Positions 40,001 to 50,847 are shown, counted from the first letter of the stretch. The stretch: DNA of 64,000 nt from Phytophthora colocasiae (GCA_018806915.1 JAGKQI010000100.1:186001-250000); one strand, 5' to 3'. A program made the numbers and translations. The notes: generated from the letters alone by a model not told the origin.

Positions 40001-41171
40001 TTACAGAATTTCTAATCATGTATAATACACTATACAGGTACTCGCTGCAGCTTTGCATCAAGTACAAGAAGTACTACAAGGGACTTTTCCTAGGGCTCGT
40101 CGACCTGGCGATTATCAACGCCTACATCGTCTTCAATGCAGCTCGTGCAGCTTCGGGTCACCCCAAGATGAGCCACGTGAAATTTCTAAAGGAACTTCAT
40201 TTAGAGCTCTGTCAGCTTCGCGATGAAGACTGGGAGATCCTTAGCACTAATACGAGCTTTCAACCGACGCCGTCCAAGGAACCAAATGCGCGTAGCGCCC
40301 GTCGTGCTGGCCACAAGCCCCTACTAAACGACGAATGGCGACCGGGGAACAACAACCAAGGGCGGAAGCGCCGAACAAGGGCATGCAAGGTGTGTTCTCT
40401 GCTCAAGGGCACTAGCAATGCCCGTGGTGGTGATTCATCAACGTACTGTAGTATGTGCAAGCTGCAAACCTTGTCAAAGAAATCTATGGCGCTGCGCGTC
40501 TTCTTGTGCGAGAAGAAGCGCCACACCATAAAGGAGAGCTTGTTCGTGCTTCTGATATTTGGCACAAAATGCTGGAGCAATGGGGCACTGGCACCTGCAC
40601 CGCAGCAGGGAGGGAAGAGATCGATCCGTGCTCGGGCTCCGGCGCGGCGCCAAGATATAGTCGGTGCTGAAGATGGAGACGAAAGCGGTGGGAGTGAAAG
40701 TGACGATTCCACGGCAGGTGACTCGCGCTCGTCAAAGCGAGCCCGTCGTGCGCAGCGCGGTGGCGACTGATTGAATAGCTGATAGCAAGCTTTTACATTT
40801 ATTGTAGTTTGAGTATTGCAAAATATCACGCCATTCTGATCGGCTGCACCTGTTTGTGCGGGGCGGAGTTATGCACTTCTTGTTCACGGCTGTGTCCGTA
40901 GAGACAGTGTCTTTATCACATACATGTACTGGTTTTGCGGCACCAAATACATGTTATGACTAGTAACGTGTATACCTCACTGCTGAACAACGGACCATAC
41001 ACGTTAGCGAGAGACACCCTCCTCGATGTTTAGGTTTAGCCTGCGTCTATCCACCATACAAGTTATGGAATTATATAGAGGTTTGTAAAGGAATCCTTTC
41101 CTGCACATACACGTTAGATCATCTAGGCCTTATGCTCATTTGGGGTACGGTACTACCTCGGTTTCAAGGGG
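37049..41171 (+). mobile_element. Inner piggyBac-family transposon
   Basis: TTAA target sites at 37045-37048 and 41172-41175 flank 15-bp inverted ends: CCCCTTGAACCCGAG (37049-37063) and CTCGGTTTCAAGGGG (41157-41171), 14 of 15 matching. The motif CCATACA(A/C)GTTAG recurs near both ends (about 37105, 40991, 41050, 41105), probably transposase-binding subterminal repeats. The cargo is one multi-exon piggyBac transposase gene. Size is 4.1 kb. TTAA insertion and the DDD transposase agree on the family. Confidence 0.85.
37340..40770 (+). pseudogene. piggyBac transposase (DDE_Tnp_1_7 type), frameshifted, several introns
   Basis: Conserved pieces occur in order. An N-terminal module (KKAGWTSKRPTGLSVN, then KGEDVFVGEEALMKYLDKI) lies at about 37375-37525. 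An acidic Ser-rich linker is spread over short exons separated by likely introns (about 37525-37580, 37690-37749, 37972-38050, 38219-38291). The catalytic core starts at 38294 (CFGRFMTRDRFMA), and the three expected aspartates appear in AFDEAMLPSRSS (about 39178), VVMDRFYSSVPL (39551) and YMGGVDVHDQLRLQR (about 39929). A further intron lies at about 39308-39413 and one at about 39975-40037. The C-terminal Cys domain is CKVCSLLKG plus CSMCKL (about 40385-40460). Frameshifts near 39047, 39115 and 39155, and a stop near 39460, inactivate it. The true start codon is unclear. Confidence 0.82.
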
Positions 41172-41175
41172 TTAA

Positions 41176-42622
41176 TCAAGTCTAAATTGGAGCATAAGAT
41201 GCTAGAGGTGATTTGGACCACCTTCAGAACCAGGACGATCTATCTTGATGATTTGAAAGCGGGAAAGAATCCAGGTGCCGACAGTCACACAAACCATTCA
41301 TTAGCTCAATGGCGCACATCTGACAAGCCGCAGAACAAAGGAATCCGCTGTCGAGGTGGCACGTGACATTGATTTTAGACATTTCAGGCGTCAACTAAAG
41401 CCTGTGGGTTGGTCCTTAACTCGGGAATGGAGCCTGATGGGGGGTTTTGTAGGCCAGGGTGCAGTACAGTATTGTGTAGTGGAATACATACTGTATACGC
41501 TCAAAGCAATAAGAGGCCTGCGTGTCAATTGATGAGTGTTAGGAAGTGTCGAGTTGTAACACACACTTCCTTGAATTGGTGTACCTTTTGTTGCCATGAC
41601 TGCAGTTATGTTCTTGTCTGATCTGAAGTAGTGGCGGTAAGTTACGACATTGAGGACTCAATGTGATCGACAAAGGTGTATATTAGACGACATTGAAAAT
41701 AAAACCTTTTGAAAATTAATACACCGATCTTCATGTCGTGGCTATGCATCATACAAACTCGAAGTAATGTGCGTATGGTGTACTTATGACGTTCATTAGC
41801 GTGTTATGGTGTATATTTCTTGGGAACCAAGGGGTTAATTAATTTGCTTCGCTAAATCAGATCTCAAAAATAGTACTTCATCACTTGCGGTCAACGTTGA
41901 TGCATCACTTTTCAACGTTGACATATCACTTCGCACTCACAACTGAAAGATTAAGCGCCTCACGGCGCTGATAGTTGCTAGTTGCGGGTGCGTGTGTGTC
42001 CGAAACACTTGGCACCTGGTTGCTTGACCCAAGGACAAAGTCTTCAGTTGATATGCTGGTTTGCCCACGCGTACGAAGTGAAGGTGACGATGAAACCAAG
42101 GACATCTCTCCCAAGAAGCTAAGAAAGAGGCGCTCAAGATCGAACAGGATGTGAAAAGCGTGCTTTCTTCTGGCAAATCACTGCTTTACAATGCACACCG
42201 CGAGGTATTTTACTCGCTTTACTCACCCACGTCCTGTCAGCCGGAAAGCGTGGCAAATTATCTACACCTCGAAGTAGATCTTGTACCTTGCGTGGATGAT
42301 GAAACTGTGATTTCCTACACTGGCACGAGTTTGGCTTGGAAGAAGCGCTTCCAACGCGTTTCAGGAACGCGAATTCACTACAGGCGACAATGAACGGGCA
42401 GAAAAGCAGGTATTGTTGAAGCACAACGAGAAGACGATCCGACGTACCGGTATGGAACAATCCAGTCAAGGTGTAAGCCTTATCTGAGCTTGTCGAGATC
42501 GATTGACTAGTACTTCAGTACTTGTAATGCATTAATTCATTTGCTTTGTGTGCGACGTGAAGTACTTAATCACTTTCACATCGTCCGTAGCCCAAACTGC
42601 TGCATCACTTTGAAAAAATGGC
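41176..42622. other. Right flank layers of nested transposons, no gene recognised
   Basis: Holds the right part of the possible middle piggyBac layer (to 41834) and of the hAT-like shell. Short frames (41409-41621, 42151-42393) have no recognised domain. CATCACTT-type repeats near 41879-41930 and 42563-42610 look subterminal. Confidence 0.5.
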
Positions 42623-42648
42623 CAGTACTCTTGACCCCTGTTGATATG
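42623..42648 (-). repeat. Outer terminal inverted repeat, right, plus target duplication
   Basis: CAGTACTCTTGACCCCTG followed by TTGATATG, mirror of 36889-36914. Confidence 0.88.
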
Positions 42649-42684
42649 AATTCAACAATTAAACAACACTACTGGTATCGTTAC

Positions 42685-43040
42685 TGCTAGGATTACCTAC
42701 CCGGACAGAACCCCTAAAGCCCGCTACGGATTCTTGTGCTACAGTGTCTGCCTCGTATTGTTGCAAAACTGTGTGAATTTCTCGACAAATGCCCCAAAGG
42801 CTGACTCGTCAGGTGGGGTGGGTTAACTTACTCAAAAGCCATCCATACGTTTCTCATGACACCCTGACTATCGGCAACGTCAATTCTCTAGTGTGGAGAA
42901 TTTAAAAGTGGTTCAGCTATTGGCTATGAACTTTCCCGATTGTCGTGCTACGAAACCGTTAGTTACGGTCAATCAGACATTGTGAAGGTGCTGGTTGAGT
43001 GCGACTACTGTGTCCAATAGAATGCTAAAGCCGTGCGCGA
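42685..43040 (+). pseudogene. Ankyrin-repeat protein relic, N-terminal part
   Basis: Similar to the start of the ankyrin genes, but much eroded. Recognisable are a CLPRIVAKLCEFLDK-like stretch (about 42750), VENLKVVQLLAMNFPDCRATK (about 42896) and the start of the KVLVECDYC segment (about 42985). Stops, deletions and a missing start codon make it a relic. It shows that the ankyrin cluster extended beyond the nested transposons before they inserted. Confidence 0.7.
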
Positions 43041-43072
43041 GGCAATTTTACAGAGTTTAATCGCTCAATTTC

Positions 43073-43384
43073 TTAATTGCTCCTACACGTTGCTATCCTT
43101 CTACGCCCACTTACCCAGTAGTGCCATGAAACCCGCACCACACCATAGGCAAAAACACAGCATATACCGTTGCGGAGTTGTCGTGCCAGGAATTTCGGGT
43201 TGGTGGTCATGTTGTACGTTAACAGCTCCACCAGCGCCTTGTAGATTAAGATTCCACCCGCAACACAATCGAATACACCCTGTACCCACAATGCTGTTGT
43301 AGATTCACTCGAATACGTATTCCGGATTCCAATTCCAATCACTTGACCGATTGGGGTCGTCACTGCTGTAATGGGCTCCAACAT
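43073..43384 (-). pseudogene. ZIP-family metal transporter, C-terminal fragment
   Basis: The minus strand reads ITAVTTPIGQVIGIGIRNTY and GVFDCVAGGILIYKALVELL, the last three transmembrane helices of ZIP (Zrt/Irt-like) zinc/iron transporters, including the TPIG motif and the family's typical D..AG.LIY.ALVELL helix. The N-terminal two thirds are absent: similarity fades at about 43384, apparently at a frame break and the edge of the LINE-derived sequence. The end is also altered after KFLARQL. A relic, not a working transporter. Confidence 0.75.
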
Positions 43385-44034
43385 TCCGGTACGAACGTCG
43401 GGCTGACGGTGGTTGAAGCGGCGGAGATACCAGCACGTGTACCCAGCGTCGACCGCTGAGGATTAGACGCACGGTGCTACAGGGCCGCCATGACGAGCTG
43501 GACCTGGACTGGAACGACGAGCAGGAATCTCACTTACGAATCGGACAGATAGGTGAGAAGCCACTTACGAATCGAACAGGAGTGAACCCATACGCGACAG
43601 CGGAACGGACGAACGGTGGACGGACTAGTGCTTCGAACACGACGGTGGACGAACGCTGGAACTTGGACGAACGAACGGACGAGCTCGAGTGGGGGACAAC
43701 GGTCTTCACGCTTTCGACGGCTGCGACGAGTAGGGCAACACACAACGGTGTGGAGTCCGAGTAGTCGACGACGGCAACTGGTTCTTGGACGACAACAGAA
43801 ACGGACGAACGGTGTTAGTCTATTGACGGGCTTAGAGTAGCTAGTCGTAGTCTACCTAGGACGAACAGAAAACACAAATACAAATAGGTCGTGTGTCAGT
43901 ACGATACACACCGGCGGGGTAGTGGAACTTCCTCTACCGACGGCCAACGGACGCTTGGATCCATCAGCACTAAAGCCCGGCGTGCAGAGCTAAAATAGAC
44001 ACATTACATGGTGGTCATAGAGGGGCCTGTGACA
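43385..44034 (+). other. Probable LINE 5' region, split by the inverted retroelement
   Basis: 650 bp rich in CGAACGGACGA-type short repeats (43600-43820), with no protein domain. It ends at the outer boundary of the giant inverted repeat. The sequence on the other side of that repeat (56629 onward) opens directly into LINE ORF1, so this stretch is plausibly the same LINE's 5' UTR. I could not confirm this from sequence similarity. Confidence 0.4.
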
Positions 44035-44308
44035 TGATGTTATTTCCGATTTTCGAACGACGGGTGGATACACGGATATTACGCTACGATGCAACTGGTT
44101 TTATTATGGGTTACGAGAGAGAGGGATTTAAGACGCGGCCGCACCCGTGCGACATCTGTGGAAGATTGTGGATAAACCTTCGCCTGACTGTAAAGGGGCC
44201 CAAAGGACCCGAAGTGTACTTCAGAGTGTGCACAACTCTGAAGGTCAACTACACTCTGTCTGGTCACCGGACTTTCCCCGACGATGAGTGCCTAATTTCT
44301 GGCGGAAA

Positions 44309-44338
44309 GTCTCTCAGAAGAACGTTTCTCTGAGAGAC
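44309..44338 (+). other. Conserved LTR hairpin 1
   Basis: GTCTCTCAGA and TCTGAGAGAC form a perfect 10-bp stem around a 10-nt loop. The same stem occurs at 56333-56362 (reversed arm) and 58854-58883 (diverged third copy), with changes confined to the loop. Confidence 0.75.
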
Positions 44339-45143
44339 CTCATCCCGTTACCGTCCAGCGCGACGACGGATGGTTCAAGGATTCACAATATATACCCGCA
44401 GAGACCAAGTATCGCGCGCCGGACGCCGCGCACCCGAGCAACCCTCAAGATCTTCATGTACGTTGTAGCATTGGTGCTCCGTACTCTGGTTTCTTACTCA
44501 AGACTCTGGTATCTCTAACTCTGAGCGACCAAGACTCTGAATACCAAGTGATATCAGACTCTGAAACCAGAATACCAGACTCTGAAACCACCGAAGATCC
44601 AAGACCATACTGAAAACCAAGTGAACCCAAGTTCAAGTCACGCATTCAAGTGATTACTGACCTGCACATCCCCCGTAATGACGTCTCTACCTGTTAACCC
44701 ATCGAGATCGGCTGAACAGACTGCATACTGAAGCCAAGTCAAGATGCTGCCTGATGCATACAAGAACCAAGTATACCTGACATACGAAGACTGACTGCAC
44801 AAAGGACGCAAAAGAGGACAAGAAGAAGAGGATAGTTATGAGAAAGAAAAACGATAAACAGAGTTCAATTTGCTTTGCTACTGCACAAGTCCGCTTGAGA
44901 GGTATTCAAGCCACTGCGTCAAGGACGTGAGCGCCGTGTGATCTCCACCAAATTCAATCCCTTAGGTGGAGATCAGGTAACGTACAGACCTGCCTATTCC
45001 ATATCCTACTTGGGTCGTTTGTTTTGTCTCTAGCGGTAGCCCATTTCATATTGCTCGTTTGGACAGGCTCTGGAAACTAGACAGTCGTTTACAGAGTGCA
45101 AGGTAGACTGTTGTATATAGCCGATTGTATTGGTTTATATTTT

Positions 45144-45160
45144 CCCTCTATATTAGAGGG
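45144..45160 (+). other. Conserved LTR hairpin 2 / TATA-like palindrome
   Basis: CCCTCTATATTAGAGGG. The diverged third copy has CCCTCTATATATTAGAGGG (59947-59965). It may be the LTR core promoter or RNA 3'-end signal. Confidence 0.65.
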
Positions 45161-45691
45161 TAGTGCGCGAACGTAAAGGGATACCAGACGGACCAGGTGT
45201 CTGGTAGCAAGTCCCTAGTTGACCTGGAGTGTTAGCCCACCGTTCAAGGGCCTAGGAAGAATAAGAACGGCTGTATATATTTGTATTTTTCGAACTCTGT
45301 ATATTGGTTGTTTATCTCTGAAGGTCAGGTATCTCGGTTCTGGATTTGTGATATTCAGACACCGATTTCAGACTTTCTCTGGTATATTAACCCCTTTTCG
45401 ACCGCCGACTTCCTGGAAACCATCTTGGTTCCCAGAAATTCCGACTCCCGAACGCTCCTGGAAGGATCTCCTGAATTCCGACACCAGACTCCAAGGGAAC
45501 TCCAATTTCTCTTCACACCACACTCTCAGACTCCGGCGAGGGTCATATTTCCGAAGACAACGAACCCACGAGGATAACGCAAGGTACCACACGCCAACCT
45601 ATCTCTGAAGACCACTTTTCAGTAGTCGTATAACTAGGGTTCACTATACGCCCCTGCTCCGCGACCAAAGTTTCACCGGCTTCGCGACAAC

Positions 45692-45710
45692 TGGTGCGCG
45701 TGCCCAGATC
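45692..45710 (+). other. Candidate primer-binding site
   Basis: TGGTGCGCGTGCCCAGATC begins two bases after the LTR end, the usual position. The third copy has TGGTGCGCGTGCCCGGATC at 60458. The priming tRNA was not identified. Confidence 0.6.
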
Positions 45711-45780
45711 TTTGTATCGTGATATCACCGGATTTGAGAGTACAAGAAGAGAAAGTTTCCGTCAAGCGTCTATATTCAAG

Positions 45781-48700
45781 ATGGCTACACCAGGACCTAC
45801 GAGAGGAGGACGCCGTGGTCGAGGTCGGAGTGTTCCGACGCGTCAGTCCAAGCGTCTACAAGGTTTGCTGCCTGAGGAACAACCAGACCTGGATACTATC
45901 CAGAATGCGGCTCGCGAGAAGAGGAAGGCTGCGCGAGAGAAGAAGGCAGCCGAGAGCGTGAATATCCCAGAACCGGCGGTCGAAGACCAGCCTGCTGCGG
46001 AACCAGAAGCCCAGGTGACATTTGTTGTCTCTGGCGAACAAGGTTCTGGAAGGCCCGTCAGAAGTCGAAGTTTCTGGTGACGAGGTGACCACTGCCCGCG
46101 AGGGTGGTGATGAGGCATCTCAGGAGGCGCCGATATGGTTGAGTCCCCGGAGGTGATCGGATCTGTGTTCAGATTCGACAACTTCCGGCCAGTCCGTGGA
46201 TGAAGTGAAACCAGAACCCGGACTCTCTGAAGAACATGTTCCGCAGTCTCCAAAGTCTGAAGACGAACCAATGTCTGATGACATGCCGATGAAGTCTGAA
46301 GATTCTCTGAAGCCACCGTCTGACGAGCTCCTGGGAGGGCTGATTCGCTTGATGGAGAACGTGTTCTGAAGTACGTGCGCCGTGAGTTCCGCCGCTGGAG
46401 AGATATTGATGCCGGCAGGGTGGTACCGCCAAACGTCGAGTATGTATGGCCAACGATGAAGCCCAGTGCCGATGTCTTCCAGAAAGCTGCTGCAGCGACC
46501 GGCGGCTACATCAAGCGGCGCGATGTTTCTCCGTCTTCCCTGAGGATATGTGGATGTCAGAGTTTCACGTGAGGCGTCATGGTTTTGGCCGGATCCAAGA
46601 CCTTTCCTATGTCGAGATCCCGATGAGCACGTTGACAGCACCAGAGTGTGTGGCAATTCTTCAGACAATGTTGTACGAGGCAGGTTTCGAATTCCAGAAC
46701 CTCCTCCCAACATGGTCTCTGACGCAGGCGTCAGCTGTCTTCGAGTCTCCAGTACGCAGTGTGGCGTCCGAACTTCAGAGTCGACTCGCTGTGGAATTGG
46801 TTGAGTGGGCCACAGTGACCGCCAGGTTACAAGTAAACCGACTCCCGGAAGACGTGAAACGAGAAGACACAACAAGCCAAGATGAAGCAGACCGTGTATT
46901 ACCTGACAAGGATGCTGACCTACAAGGACGACGACTGATCATGCGACTCCGGGTGACCGGACTCCGAGTGACGCACAGTTCCGATGGTCCAGCAGTGACG
47001 AGCCACCGCGGTCCGAGCGCTTACAGCAGAAACCGCCGCGCCCACAAGTCCCGTCAACACCGTCAGCCTTATCAACGCCGTCGCTGTCTTCACTGCCGCA
47101 GTACGAGAGTCGTTCCGATAACACGCGACCGGAGTCTGAAAACCTGATGTCTGAAGATCACAGCACTTCTCAGACTCGGATGACGGACGTGCCAGTTCCC
47201 AGTGTCATCGGGACCTCGGATGACCAGTCATCAGGATTCCAGACTTCACGCGGAAGCTCTACAGACTCGTCCTGATGTCCATGAGTCGAGGGCGACATCA
47301 CACATGCCGCTGTCCACAGGAAGTCTGGCGTTAATCGCTCAAGCTGCTGACAGATGTGGGAGGAACGGTCTCTGAAGGCATGGGGATCCTAGTGACGCGA
47401 ACACTGTTACCAGTGAAACCAGAGCTTGAAGATATCGACATGCCGGAAGAGAAACCAGAGGTGTCGGGCGCAAAGTCTGGAAACCAGGCGTCTGTTGGAA
47501 ATTCTTCACGGGATTTCAGGCAATTGACTCCCGGAGATTCCACTCTGTATCCGCCCCTAGTCGGAGCGAAAGTCACCAGAGCCACCGCCAAAGTGTGAAG
47601 AGTGAAGACCTTTAAAACCACCGTCCTGACGTAGAGATCAGGACCTACCCAGATCGAGTTGAACGTCATGAGGCAGCAACAGGAGTGGCAAAGCCGGATG
47701 GAGCAAGCGCAGATGGAGTTCTTGGGTCCGAGAACGCTTGGAGTCCATGGAACGCGATCGTCGTCGAGAACAACGTGACTTGGAGGCCAGACGCGAGATT
47801 CAGACACTCACTGACCGCTTGTTGAAGTCCGAAAACGCGAGGCTGGAGGCTGAGAGACGCGCTGACGACGCCGAAGAACGCAGAAGTCTGGTATCTGAGA
47901 GCAAACTCAGGGATCGCAGCGCGACAGAGTTGGAAACTCTGAAAACGGAGCTCTGGAATTCTGAAACCAACGTCTGGAATCAGAGTTTGCTGAACGCTGG
48001 CAACAGAGAGAGGCTGAGACCGAAGCCGAACGTGCGCGTGCGACTGACGAGATGAAACGAGACTGGATCTCTCGAATGGAAGCCTTACAGCAGCGAATGA
48101 AAGTCGTGGAAGCCGAGCGCGACAGGGAGAAAGAAAGTTCTCGGAACATGCAACGGTTCCAAGCCGGTCAGTTGAGAAACCTTCGAGCGACATTATCCCA
48201 AGTTCAAGAGGCACGAAGGGTCGGTCACCCTGATTCAGCAACTGCAAACCGGGTGTTCAATACCGGGAACCCTGAAGTTGCAAATTCATGTAAACAGTGC
48301 ATCCGGGTCAGAAATCAGAAGTGACGCAAGTAGGGTTGTTGAACCCAGGTCGCATTCACCGGTTCTCAAGACGGAATCCCGAGGTTGCGACCTTCCAGCA
48401 AGCTTCCCCGGCACGAAGCACGGGGACGAAGCGAGTGAAGGCTGAGAGGAAATGGCGCCGCCACTACGACTGCTACGACCACCCAGGTGACTCCAAGTGA
48501 CACCGGTGACAGAGGCCAAGGGTGACACTAGACGCATCTACTCCAAGACGAGATCCGCCGCGAAAAACAGAAGCTAGGCGGCTTAATGAAGACCGAAGAG
48601 CGTCTCGCAGAGAGAAACGCCATGGTAGAACGCGAGACTCTGGTGGAGACTCTGATGACTTGAGTTCAGACTCTGCGAGCTCGTCATCAGAGAACTCGCT

Positions 48701-49982
48701 GGAGCCAGGTGAAGTGGTGAATCTGACGGCAGCAACTCAAGCGCAGGCCGGGACCACACTTCTGACACTGAGGCCGTTCATGAACTCCTAACAACCTCGG
48801 AGAATTCGACCCCAGAGCTACGCTCAGGGAACGTGTCCACTGGTGGGAGCGGTTCACGAATATGGCGTCTCAAGGAGGGTGGTCGATCTAAGACGCGCAT
48901 CCAGGAACTCAAGTTGAAGCTCCCGTGTCTGCGCGAGATTGGTTTAACCAGCTTCCCAAAAGTGTGTCCCGTGACTGGAAAGAGCTGTCTTCAGCGTTCA
49001 AGAAACGTTACTGCAAAGCTCGGTCATCGTATTCCGAGAGGTATTTTACGATGGCTATGAAAGACTCTGAGACTCTGCTTGAATTTTTCTACCGATTTAA
49101 TTCTGCCGCTGGGAAGGCTGACATCGATTTCAGAAAGTCGTCCAAGCGTCTTGAGAAACATGTACTGCGATTCATCACGAAGCTTAAGGATGCGCGCCTG
49201 AAAACTTCGCTGCAAGGTCAGAGATTTCGACGGATTTCATACTTGGAGTATGCCTTGCAGCAAGATGAAGATGTATGGCGAACTGGTGACCAAGAGATGA
49301 CCCCTGCCAAATCTCGAGATTTCCGGGCTGATAATATTCCGCGAGGACAGTTCAAGCCCAAGCGTGTGCACCGGCCTTATGCCGCGAGAGACGTGGATTC
49401 TGAAGATTATGATTCTGAAAGCTCTGAAAATCATAAGGAGTCTCTGAAATCCAATCAGGATACCAGAGACCAGACTGGTGATTACAGACTTCCAAGTGCG
49501 ACGTCAGAGTCTACCCGCGATGAAAGTACTGCGCAAGCTTCTTCGAGCAATTCAAGGGCTCCACCAAGTGCAGAGTGGACGCAGAATCTGACGAATGAGG
49601 TATATCGCGTGATGGATAACATGGGATGGCGTCCGCCGCCCCAGTCCCCGTCTGGATCGTCAGGTCAAGGATTCCACCAGAGGCGTCATGAGAATAGTAG
49701 CTATTGGAGCAAGTTCTGTGAAAAATGTCAACGCTCAGGACACTCAGAGGAAGATTGCTGGAGAGATGTCACGTGTGACCGCTGCCAGGAGAAGGGACAC
49801 CCGAGTCGAATGTGTCGGATGCCGCCCTGTTAAGTATGTGGAAGAGTGCACCCTGGAAAACCCTATGAAGATCTGAAAACTCTGGAATCACTCCAGCAAC
49901 TCGCTTGACAGGGCGCACTCAAGGACATGCCGAACCATCTACGGGAGAAACTCCTGGGTGATGAGGCAGACTCTGGGAAGCT
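45781..49982 (+). pseudogene. Gag of left-arm LTR element (many frameshifts)
   Basis: Starts MATPGPTRGGRRGRGRSVPT (45781). It carries the same domain order as the third copy: a basic start, an acidic Ser-rich region, a folded block (RREFRRWRDIDAGRVVPPNV to VEWATVTARLQ), a coiled-coil region (MRQQQEWQSRMEQ to ELRNLRATLSQ), and a capsid-like block (EFDPRATLRERVHW, RDWFNQLPKSVSRDWKELSS). Two CCHC zinc knuckles follow (CEKCQRSGHSEEDC, CDRCQEKGHPSRMC), then a third CxxC motif out of frame. More than ten single-base indels break it. 48925-49833 remains open for 302 codons. Some lesions are shared with the right arm, others are private. Confidence 0.85.
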
Positions 49983-50045
49983 GTTAAACTAATATGCCCG
50001 TCGGATGGGGATCCGAAACGCGCCGGGCATGGCACTACCACAGAG

Positions 50046-50329
50046 TTGTGTGTGCTAGTGTGTGTAGGACCGGAGCTGAGAAAGATTCAAGAAACCAACC
50101 AACAATGCATGACTACTTTTGCCCAAGAATCAACCATACCTTCTGGAAACTTAGGAAACAAGTTACCTGAGATCGCTGAAAACGCCGACCCGACATCAGA
50201 CGACACAGTGTCGTTCAGGTTGAAGGATAGCGAGTGTTATGGCTGGTGGGAGGATAACTATCCTGATCGTACGAAGAGAGATGTGGTGATGGTGTATGGT
50301 GCTGTGAATGATCATCGGACCAAGATTCT
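50046..50329 (+). pseudogene. Start of retroviral-type protease region, truncated
   Basis: Open frame with GWWEDNYPDRTKRDVVMVYG and DHRTKIL. In related elements this leads straight into the DTG(A/S) active site, but here the sequence turns into inverted gag right after KIL. The catalytic Asp is therefore absent. Family assignment rests on the position after gag and this lead-in motif. Confidence 0.5.
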
Positions 50330-50718
50330 CGTCTGCGTCCAATCCTTGGTGGAGCCCTTGAATTGCTCGAAGAAGCTTGCGCAGTACTTTCATCGCGGGT
50401 AGACTCTGACGTCGCACTTGGAAGTCTGTAATCACCAGTCTGGTCTCTGGTATCCTGATTGGATTTCAGAGACTCCTTATGATATTCAGAGTTTTCAGAG
50501 TCATAATCTTCAGAATCCACGTCTCTTGCGACATAAGGCCGGCGCACACGCTTGGGCTTGAACTGTCCTCGCGGAATATTATCAGCCCGGAAATCTCGAG
50601 ATTTGGCAGGGGTCATCTCTTGGTCACCAGTTCGCCATACATCTTCATCTTGCTGCAAGGCATACTCCAAGTATGAAATCCGTCGAAATCACTGACCTTG
50701 CAGCGAAGTTTTCAGACG
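50330..50718 (-). pseudogene. Inverted gag fragment at the palindrome centre
   Basis: The minus strand reads ARLKTSLQG, then EYALQQDEDVWRTGDQEM and on to TAQASSSNSRAPP, a 390-bp piece of the same gag. Several variants (ISYLEY, GDYRLPSATSESTR) match the left arm rather than the right (ISDLEY, GDPRVPSAISESTR), while others (SEYHKE) are private. It separates the two arms. Confidence 0.8.
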
Positions 50719-50847
50719 TGCATCCTTCCGTTTCTCCCGTAGATGGTTCGGCATGTCCTTGAGTGCGCCCTGTCAAGCGAGTTGCAGGAGTGATTCCAGA
50801 GTTTTCAGATCTTCATAGGGTTTTCCAGGGTGCACTCTTCCACATAC

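Larger units (their letters stand above)
36944..41834. mobile_element. Possible intermediate piggyBac-like element
   Basis: TTAA sites at 36940-36943 and 41835-41838 flank imperfect ends: left CCCCTCTACTCCCAAC, right (as reverse complement) CCCCTTGGTTCCCAAG. The match is only moderate, but both sit at TTAA and both start with CCCCT, as does the inner element. GTAAGTTACGACAT occurs near both sides (about 36993 and 41638). It would form a middle layer between the hAT-like shell and the inner piggyBac. Confidence 0.5.
36897..42640. mobile_element. hAT-like element (outer shell), split by nested transposons
   Basis: Terminal inverted repeats CAGGGGTCAAGAGTACTT (36897-36914) and CAGTACTCTTGACCCCTG (42623-42640) match at 17 of 18 positions and are flanked by an 8-bp duplication, TTGATATG. 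CAGGGG ends with 8-bp duplications are typical of hAT elements. The right inner part has repeated CATCACTT-type motifs (about 41879, 41903, 42603; variants at 41923 and 42563), a usual hAT subterminal feature. I see no hAT transposase. 42110-42470 holds only short frames, so the shell is probably non-autonomous. Without the inner insertions it would be about 0.85 kb. Confidence 0.82.
44035..45689 (+). repeat. Long terminal repeat, left arm
   Basis: 1655 bp from TGATGTTATTTCC to TTCGCGACA, defined by comparison with the two other copies (54983-56628 reversed, 58609-60455). It is followed by AC and the primer-binding site. It contains two conserved hairpins (44309-44338 and 45144-45160) and a CCAGACNGACCAGGTGTCTGG inverted motif (about 45185-45205). 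Confidence 0.75.
44035..50329 (+). mobile_element. LTR retroelement, left (plus) arm of giant inverted repeat, 3'-truncated
   Basis: 5' LTR, primer-binding site, frameshifted gag and the first part of a protease region. The sequence stops at about 50329, just before where the protease active site should come. The reverse transcriptase, integrase and 3' LTR are missing. 44035 to about 49950 matches the minus strand of 50719-56628 almost base for base, making an inverted repeat of about 5.9 kb per arm. Gag with two CCHC knuckles and a protease-type segment fit a Gypsy-like element. This arm has more small insertions/deletions, often in G or C runs, than the other arm. Confidence 0.85.

Noticed and set aside
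37049..42640. Single piggyBac element extending to the outer CAGGGG ends
   Set aside because: The outer ends carry an 8-bp duplication and CAGGGG termini, unlike piggyBac, while separate TTAA-flanked CCCC ends lie inside.
46120..46875. 251-codon minus-strand frame and similar antisense frames in gag regions
   Set aside because: They are mirror frames of Ser/Glu-rich gag coding sequence, repeated in every copy, with no domain of their own.
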